Shown one piece after another: positions 18,229 to 25,156 of a DNA stretch of 25,156 bases. This DNA is from Symbiotaphrina buchneri (taxonomy: Eukaryota > Ascomycota > Symbiotaphrinales > Symbiotaphrinaceae): positions 1-25,156 of the forward strand of contig BCIG01000048.1 in assembly GCA_001599915.1 (NCBI GenBank), given 5' to 3'. Positions within the stretch are counted from its first letter, which is position 1, and each line of letters opens with the position of its first letter. The notes under the pieces were generated by a model, which was not told the origin of the DNA, made no database searches, and saw only the letters and a program-made list of their open reading frames with translations. A program made the translations under genes and the position numbers.

Positions 18229-21200
18229 ATGCAGGCATCAGCGGAGCAATGGTCGAAGTTCCTCTCGTTATGCCTTCTTCGGCGGACACCTTCGTCTGAC
18301 TTTGGCTCCCTTGCAAAAGAACTCATCCAGCAATCTCCCCTTGCCGGACCAAAGCTTGCTGAAGTACTATTTGCGCCACGGGCTCGAGTGGTCGATCCGC
18401 TCATACCAGTCTACGCCGAGCAGTTGCTCAGCCAGAATCTGGTAGACCTCGGGGATATTCTTCGGAGCTTGTTGCGGACATCTCCATTCCATCATAGACA
18501 ACCAAAGACCAATGCGAATGGACATGCGCCGGAAAATGGAGAGCAAGAGACGAGCACTCATGTGCAGGACGGCAATCCAGCAGATATGGCCGAGGTCATG
18601 ATCTATCGTGTCATCAAGAACCTGACATCTGGTGACAGACCTCGAAATGCCAAGGAATGCTTTGGCATTATCAAAGCAGTCTCCCGCTGGATGGAAGCGG
18701 TGGTCACGACTGGGACTAGGGAAGAGATGATGCGCGGTATGGCTCCGGAGGGAGCAGATGGCACGACTGAGGTCGAGCAAGAGACGGTCAGTGTTGCCAT
18801 TCGAGAAGTGGTGGGCGTGCTGGCGATTTCCACGGCCGAGAATCCCAAGATTTCCAATGCCTTGAACGGCAAAGGTTGCCCGAAAGACCTCCGTCAAGTA
18901 TTTGCTCGCTCTTTGTCGCTCTATATCCCCTTTATTTCGCCGACATCAATGCAAATCTCCAATCGATTGGAGGCATTTCAGAAACAGTATAATGTCTATG
19001 GCAGCAAATCAGAGAAGGGAATCAGTACAGAAGCCGCTGGAACCGCTGTCGAGAGCATCGCGCTGAATGCTATGGACGGAACGTTGGATGGTCCACCCGT
19101 CAACTCTAGAGCTGGTCTCTACGTTTGGCTGAATGCTTCTGTATGTGCAATTCTCCAGCACACGAGCCTTCCCTGACTTTTTATAGTTTGTTGGCTGTCC
19201 CGCAGTGGATGACGCCCCGTTGCTCAACTACCTTAATGCTCGTTATAAGGTATGTCTCCATCTAAAGTTCGATGGCCATCACTCACTCTCCCAGGGAGAT
19301 ACATCCAGTACAGTCATTGACCTCATCACGGCATCTTTTGACGTCCTGGCAAACGCTATGTATCGCTCAGAGCCGCTCGACATGATCACAATTCTCCGGT
19401 CATTTCTAGTCAACAAGGTTCCTCTTCTTTTAGTATCCCTGACAGGATCACTTTTTCCTCCCCTGACGCCGGAATTCTGCATCTCTCAAGCTCTTACCCA
19501 CATTGACCAAAATGCATTTCCATCCCTCTCGCAGATGTTCGATCTGAACAGTGGAAGCGGTCAGTTGTCCGAAGTACGATCAGAATTTCTCTTTGCCTGT
19601 GCTCTGCATGGTCTCATCCCGGAAGAGAGCATCGAGCGCCTACTTGGGGAGATCCCGATGCAGACCTTACCTGCTGCAGGGAGATATAACAAAGAGGACC
19701 TAATATCCCAGATCTCCATCAATACGGACAGGGTTGAGGAACTACTAGGAGAAATGGAAGGCATGGATGGAAATGCAGGTGCTATTGCCCTTGCCATAGG
19801 CTCGGTGAGTCGCGTGACTGGACTGAAGCGATCAACGCTCATGTATTCAACAGGTTATCCAAAACTTCACCATAACAAAGGAGACCATGCCTCTGAAGAC
19901 GGTGTGCAGCGCACTATTCCGTCGTCCGACCTCAATTGATATTCTGTTCTTATTTAATACCCCTCTATCCATATTGCAATCTATTTGCCATTTACTTGAC
20001 AGCTGGAATTATGACGATGATCAAGGTATACCATATATTATAGCGAAATATTCCTCCTATCCCGAAATATGCTTATTCTTGATGACAGGCGAGTGTCAAC
20101 CAGTATACGATGAGTTTGGCTGTATCCTGCTCTTCCTGCTCGTTGCAGTGCACCGGCATCGCCTCTCGTTACCAGAGATCGGCATCACAAATCGGGACTC
20201 GTTTGTTGCCAAACTCCTGGAGAGAGGATCCGTGACTACTCCATTGGCCAAATTATCAGAAGAGCAAGACAAGCATCTGGCCGGCTGGATCCGCGGCTTG
20301 TTCGAAGCAGAAGGCATAAGTGATGAGCTAATGTCGTCATGCCGACCACAAGACTTCTATCTTCTAGTGCCTACATTCTTCAGCCAGAGTGCTGCTGCTT
20401 ACAGTGCTGGTGTTATCGATTTAGATATATTGAAAGGTGGACTTGAGTGTAAGTCGTACTATCGAAATACATGTCTCAACCTCTGACAACTCTTAGTCTT
20501 CTTCGAAACCTTTCTGCTCACCTCCCTCATCCCAGCACTCAATTATCTCAAGACATCCATCTGGGAATCACAGTCTCAATCGCAAGCAAACATCCTTTCA
20601 AGCACACTTCAGGTGGTGCAGATCCTAACAACGCCTCCCTCAACATCCGGCGATGCTCAATCGATGCATGCTGCCATTCTTTCTATCACAGCTAAATCAC
20701 TGGAGTCCACACTAAGATCCCTTCGCCATACTTCACAACACGCTGGTCAGGATCCAACTATAGAGACCATCCTGCAGACACTCAGTTCATACACTCATCA
20801 ACCACGCCGTCAACCCTATCCTTCAATCTCTGAGCTGGAATCATGGACCGGTCAACCGGCAACCGCTACCACCCCTGGCGGCCTGCTCGGTTGCCTCCGC
20901 TCTACGTTCCAGTCACTGGTCCAGTGGTCTGCGGCTGCAGGGGCCTCTGCTGCCGGTGATCTAGGCATGCAAATGTCTATGCCGGTGTCGACACCTAGCT
21001 ATACTCACCGGCAACTGCTCGCCGCGCAAACACTCCTCGGCGCACCACTGGTCATACGTACCCTCATCGACGAGCTCAAGGTCCACCTAGACGGCAATTC
21101 CGCCAACGCTGCCATGTCAGGAATATCCGTCCCAGGCGCCAACGCCGAGATCGCACTCGACATCGCCAGCGCCATGATCTGCGCGCCCGTAGCCGCCGCC

Positions 21201-21761
21201 GCCGGCTCGAAATTTCGGCAGGCCAACGGCCGCATGAGCCTGCGCGAAGCCCTCAAGCTCGAACGGGACGAACTCTCAGCAAACTCCAAAGCGGCCGCTG
21301 CAGACCCGCTGCGCACCGACGTCATCGGCCGCCTGTACCGCTGCGTCGAGGCACTCGTCCAGAGCATCGAAGCCAACCAAGCCGCCGCCGCCGTGGCCGA
21401 GGCCGTCGCCGCTGCGGGAGCGGATATCAGCGTGCCGGACATGGGCGCGTCGGCGAACGTGGACATGAACGTCGATGTCGCTGACCTAGGCGCTGGCGAG
21501 CACCTCATGCGGACGGATAATCTGGCGCAAGATCTTGGCGCGGGACAGATGGATGCCGGGCAAGTGGGACAGATGGGCGACGCGGGCCAGATGAGCGGTC
21601 TGGGACAGACGCAGCCGCAGGATGGTGAGCAGCAGCAGAAGCCGAGTCAGAGTACGGGCCATGAGGATATCGATGATATCCTCGGCGCGGCGGCCGCGGG
21701 GGTCAATTGGGATTCGTATGGGGATGGGGCTATGGACGAGATGGACTTTGATTTTAGCTAG
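18229..21761 (+). CDS. NUT1: Mediator tail subunit MED5 (NUT1)
   Basis: Six exons (18229-19140, 19187-19249, 19295-19804, 19854-20025, 20089-20448, 20497-21761) encode 1093 residues, close to the usual size of fungal Med5. Recognisable family blocks are EQWSKFLSLCLLRR at the N-terminus, RAGLYVWLNA leading across intron 1 to DDAPLLNYLNARY, then IDLITASFDVLANAMYRSEP, FLVNKVPLLL, GSLFPPLTPEFC and CALHGLIPEESIERLLGEIP. Med5 belongs to the Mediator tail, which relays activator signals to RNA polymerase II in the nucleus. The C-terminal 250 residues are Ala-rich, then Gly/Gln/Met-rich, and end acidic and aromatic (DEMDFDFS). Splice phases are 0, 0, 0, 1, 1. The start is the first ATG in frame before the conserved block. 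Confidence 0.92.
21526..21613 (+). repeat. Degenerate Gly-Gln-Met repeat in the MED5 tail
   Basis: Within the last exon, a short unit encoding roughly (D/A)(A)GQM recurs four to five times (AGQMDAG, GQVGQMGDAG, GQMSGLGQT). The nucleotide copies (gacagatg, ggccagatg) are imperfect. It looks like local slippage-driven expansion of a disordered tail. Confidence 0.6.
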
Positions 21762-22009
21762 ACGGTCGAAGGCGGGCTATAGAACGCGGGGGAGTTGGTA
21801 GGGTTGGGACTTTTTTGGAGCATTGGATATTGGGTGACTTTGGTAGAAGAAGTATTGATATCGGGTGACTGGTATTTGAAGCATTGGTCTAAGTCTAGCA
21901 TAGCTTCAAGCTTCTGGGAAGCAAATCTACTGTCCTCGAAGCGACCTCGCGATTGACGTCTTACTTGCGTGCCTCAGTTGCCTCAGCAGCGAAGGGCCGG
22001 TTCACACGC
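21762..22009. other. Convergent interval, MED5 and 5-alpha-reductase 3' ends
   Basis: These 248 bp separate the MED5 stop from the stop of the truncated reductase-like gene on the other strand. A near-tandem pair of short similar stretches (ttggatattgggtgacttt and ttgatatcgggtgactgg, about 21823-21872) lies in the MED5 3' flank. No gene is supported. Confidence 0.5.
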
Positions 22010-22509
22010 CTACAATAATCCCAGGAGTACGGCCCTCCGACTTCCCACTTTGTCCTTGCCAAACTTTCCGATATACCACTGCCGTCCCTGCACCGCCCTG
22101 GGCAACATCGTCGCGATCTCATTGACCAGGAACGTCCTCGCCGGCGTACATTCCCAGCCTGCAATAAGCCAGAACCCAGCCCACTCGATCCACTCGCACA
22201 GATAATGCGGGTAAAGAATCCAGCCAAACAGGCCATTCTGCGGGACAGCGTAGTGCTTATCGACACCTCCCTTGCCCTTAGCCTGACTTCGCTCCCTCTC
22301 CTGCCTCCTGCGCGGCTGGCGGCGGATCTCGCGCAGCTCGTCCTCGTGCCAGATGTTGCCTGCGAGGCCGGCGGCCCAGAGCAGTAGGCCCATGTAGATG
22401 CGCGGCATGGCGCCGGCCCAGTCATGGACGGCCGTGGGCCCGTAGCCGCCGAGCCAGCCGCCGAGGGAGAGGCCGTTGGCGAGTTGGAAGGCCACGGCGA
22501 AGACCCAGA
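22010..22509 (-). pseudogene. 3-oxo-5-alpha-steroid 4-dehydrogenase-like, 5'-truncated fragment
   Basis: About 166 codons of the C-terminal part are present. Motifs of the steroid 5-alpha-reductase family are clear: LLLWAAGLAGNIWHEDELRE (membrane helix then an N-x-x-H/D segment), IPQ-type NGLFGWILYPHYLCEWIEW, and the ending near TFLVNEIATMLPRA with RQWYIGKFG. The family comprises membrane enzymes that reduce the 4,5 double bond of 3-oxo steroids or related enoyl substrates using NADPH. The frame reads IWVFAVAFQLANG at its upstream end and then meets the inverted-repeat junction at 22510, beyond which it closes at an in-frame stop within a few codons. The N-terminal half of the gene is therefore missing here. 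Either the gene was broken by the rearrangement, or the contig is misjoined and the gene is whole elsewhere. The exact stop could differ if there is a late intron. Confidence 0.8.
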
Positions 22510-22542
22510 TGAGAACATCTCATCTCGTCTAATACACTGTAG

Positions 22543-23748
22543 TCGAAGCAATACTTGACTACCCATACCATCGATGACGGTAGGCTATCCTCCTCGATCT
22601 TCTGACTGACAGCCACTAAGCGCCAACAGCTCATATCACCGACATCTTCTCTATTGCGGTAACCCCGAATCAGATAATATCCGCTTCCGGCGCTTCAGCT
22701 CTGAAAGTCCACTCCACCACCGACCCGGATTTCCCACTCACTCAATCGTTAGACGGCGCGCACAAGCTAGGGTGCCACCATGTCGCAACAAGCAAAAACG
22801 GCAGGAAAGCAGCAAGTGTGGGCTTTGATGGCGAGGTGAAACTGTGGAAAGTGGAAGGGGAGGCCCAGGATGTGAGGTGGATTGAGGATGGGAAGATCAC
22901 AGGTCCGACTTCCTGCCGCCACAGCGCACAGTTTGGCTGCTGACCCAGAGCAGATGGTATCAAGGCAGGAGAAGTCTGGGCGATAGCTCTCTCGGAGGAC
23001 GGGCAATACCTTGCCAGCACAACATATGATGGGCGCATAAACGTTTGGGATACGATAGGGACTCGGGAGAAGATACGGGAATATGAGACGAAGGGGAGCT
23101 TTGGGATGTCCATTGACTTGGTGAGGACTTTTACACCACTGGTTGCTTGCTGGATATAGGCTAATCATCCATCTTCAGTCTACCGACGGCAGATTCACAG
23201 CAACTGGGCACGAGAGTGGAAATGTCTATATTTTCAACAACGATACAGGAAGGTTACTACACTCCTTACAAGGTTAGAGCAGTTCTGTGCGGCACGATAT
23301 GGCAATTTCTAACACCTTTCAAGGACTTGTCAAGCCCGTTCGGACAGTAGCGTTCTCACCCAAAGCGACTCTACTCGCTGCTGCTGGAGATGCCAAGATT
23401 ATTGCAATCTACGACGTGGCTTCCGGTGAGCAAGTAGCAAATCTAACAGGACACGGATCGTGGATCTTCTCCGTCGATTGGAGCGACACGGGCGAATACC
23501 TTCTTAGCGGGTGGGTTTCTGTCGTAACAAAGAAAAAGTTGACAGATGCTGACAATGGACATAGTGCTTTTGATGGCAAGACCAAGGTCTGGTCCATTGA
23601 TACTAGGACATGTGTAGCGACCCACACAGAGACGGACAGGACACTATGGACGGTCAAATGGCTCCCTAAGGTGGGCAGAAGTGAGGGCTTTGTTACGGCG
23701 GGGGCCAATCGTAGCCTCTCTTTCTACAGGGAGGCAACTGGCGGATGA
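22543..23748 (+). pseudogene. SKI8 second copy lacking exon 1 and promoter
   Basis: Exons 2-7 are present and identical to the complete gene (22543-22579, 22630-22902, 22954-23120, 23179-23272, 23324-23510, 23565-23748). The duplicated segment begins inside intron 1, 14 bp downstream of the donor, so the start codon exon and the upstream region are missing. The first in-frame ATG left is deep in exon 4, which would omit more than a third of the propeller. The sequence upstream is antisense reductase coding DNA. If the duplication is real, this copy is probably non-functional; if it is an assembly error, it does not exist as a separate locus. Confidence 0.85.
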
Positions 23749-24593
23749 TGTCTTATTGAATGCAAGGCATCGGAAGGACCGTCTAAAAGGGAGCGCTCTA
23801 GAGTGCAGTCATCGTTAAGCCTGCCCGCCCTTGAATATAGCTCATGGAATACATGTCCCAAGGCGGATCGTGATTGGATGTAAATCTGAGCACAGCTCAA
23901 TCATAGCAATTACAGGATGCCATACGGTCTGGAGTTCCCACAGTCCTGGGTCAATGCCCTAAGGCAGCCAAGGATATCTTTAAGCTTGAAAACAAGCTTA
24001 ATGCAGGTTTCGACTCGGGGGAGCATTTGCTTGTCCCTCATATCGCTGCAGACTTCACAACGATAATGACCTTGAACAAAAGATGGATGTCGTCCATTGC
24101 AACGGAAACAAGGTGAAGTATTCATCGTGACATGTGCTTACGTCGTCGAAATCAATCCATCATCATGGTCTGTACAGGTCTAAGCTACAAGATCGAAGGG
24201 ATGTCACGGAGGAATGCAAGCGTGGCGCGGCCACACGTAGATCTAGCGCGCTGTTCTCGTGTCTGATTGGGCAAGGCCGCGTCCCTGCGCTAGTGCTCCC
24301 GCGTCGACAGGAAGGGATGGAGATCGAGAAATGCATCAACGTCTCCTTCCTTCTGCAGTTCCATTTTTTCATTCATCGCTCTAGGTGTTTCAGGCGTTCT
24401 TATTTCTATCCTTTCTTCTTCTCTTCTCTCCTTCTCTCCTTCCTTCTCTATCTCTCAGTTCCCTTCTCTCCATCAAAGTCGCTCGTTGAAAACAGACCGT
24501 CGATTATATATACATTCTCAGTCATTCTTTCGATCTCAGAAATACGTCTCATTAAAGCATCTTTTGTTAGAACCTGTCGAGAGATCTTTCAGA
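23749..24593. promoter_or_regulatory. Second copy of the SKI8-GPI interval
   Basis: It mirrors 8535-9379 and so contains the same CT-rich tract (about 24400-24472) and TATATATA (24505-24512), here in the plus orientation ahead of the second GPI-type gene copy. The promoter of that gene is therefore fully duplicated. Confidence 0.65.
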
Positions 24594-25117
24594 ATGTTTG
24601 TCAAGTCAGCAGTTCTCTTGGCCCTTTTCACGGCGGCAAGCAAGGTCGCTGCTGCCACGACGCCAGCTTGCCTGATTGCTGCGTTCAAGTATGCCTTCAC
24701 CTGTCATCCTTGATCCCAGGTTCACGCACTAACGGCCCTTCTAGCACGCAGTCCAATCCTTCAGACCTTTCGGCAGTCTGCAGCACCGGCGCCTCATCAG
24801 TCGAAGCATACATCGCCAGCAACTGCGGTTCTTCTGCCTCTGATGCATTGACCGCTTTCCAGTCCTCATGCGCCGCTGTGGGCGCTTCTTTCGGTAGGTC
24901 CTCTGTCATGGTCCGGAATCCGGAGCAAAATCACTGATGATGATCCAGCCATTACAAATGCCACCGTCACCACGTCCTCCAACGTCACTGCCTCTGCCAA
25001 TGTCAGCGTCCTGGCCGCTGCTGTCACCACGATCCCTGTAAGCACCAGCGGGGGTGTGATCACCATCACATCAACCTTCTGGGATGCTGAGTGCACCTGC
25101 ACCAAGACGTCTGCAGT
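24594..25117 (+). CDS. GPI-type surface protein, second copy, cut by the window end
   Basis: Exons 1-3 (24594-24688, 24745-24893, 24949-25117) are identical to those of the minus-strand copy, followed by the intron donor GTAAGT at 25118 and 39 bp of intron before the window stops. The signal peptide and all six cysteines are included; the last two exons with the Thr/Ala-rich stalk and anchor signal would lie beyond 25156, if they exist. Because the promoter is also duplicated, this copy could be expressed if the duplication is real. Confidence 0.75.
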
Positions 25118-25156
25118 GTAAGTCAATCAATTTGTCATTCGAAGCGTTATCATACT

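Larger units (their letters stand above)
22510..25156 (-). repeat. Right arm of the 2,647-bp inverted repeat, reaching the window end
   Basis: This stretch is the reverse complement of 7972-10618 (coordinate sum 33128). The inner junction is sharp: before 22510 the sequence is reductase coding sequence ending cccaga, whereas the left copy continues with gatc and the SKI8 first exon. I see no microhomology beyond chance and no target-site duplication. The arm could be longer than seen, because it runs to the last base. Confidence 0.97.

Noticed and set aside
7972-25156. The inverted repeat as a composite transposon or large MITE
   Set aside because: The arms contain ordinary cellular genes cut at arbitrary intron positions, and there is no transposase, terminal motif or target-site duplication.
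25100-25156. Window end as a chromosome end
   Set aside because: No TTAGGG-type telomeric repeats are present; the sequence simply stops within an intron.

Overview
The window looks like a piece of nuclear chromosome from a filamentous ascomycete, most likely a eurotialean (Aspergillus/Penicillium-like). Genes are dense, introns are about 47-100 bp with GT-AG ends and CTAAC/CTGAC-type branch sites, and the proteins are recognisable fungal housekeeping families. All exon models were built by hand from reading-frame continuity, splice consensus and family knowledge. No database search was run.

Layout, left to right: a gene-poor start (1-725); a tiny SERF/4F5-family gene (726-1092, +) with a 15-nt microexon; an SMN-like snRNP assembly gene (1644-2329, -), head to head with a NOP15/NIFK-type ribosome biogenesis gene (2566-4323, +); a second-type mitochondrial aconitase (ACO2/AcoB, 4529-7095, -); a small secreted GPI-anchor-type protein (7608-8534, -); the WD40 protein SKI8 (9380-10635, -); mitochondrial ribosomal protein bL32m (10987-11445, -), head to head with the septin CDC10/AspD (11871-13280, +); guanylate kinase (13654-14457, -); a RUD3-like golgin (14896-17001, -); the Mediator subunit MED5/NUT1 (18229-21761, +); and the C-terminal end of a steroid 5-alpha-reductase-like gene (22010-22509, -).

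The outstanding feature is structural. From 22510 to the last base (25156) the sequence is the reverse complement of 7972-10618: every reading frame and every intergenic stretch compared is identical. This second copy carries SKI8 without its first exon and promoter, and the GPI-protein gene up to its third intron. The inner junction cuts SKI8 intron 1 and also truncates the 5-alpha-reductase gene. The outer end of the left arm lies directly beside a single N (7971), and the right arm stops exactly at the window end. That coincidence makes an assembly error at a contig end a serious alternative to a real, very recent inverted duplication.

The genes are mostly unrelated core functions (RNA-protein assembly, mitochondrial translation and metabolism, cytoskeleton, Golgi tethering, transcription). 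I see no metabolite cluster, defence system, CRISPR array, tRNA or rRNA gene, and no recognisable transposon. Apart from the inverted duplication, the points of interest are gene-structure oddities: a microexon, a start-codon-only exon, a GC-AG intron and stop-free introns of 3n length.
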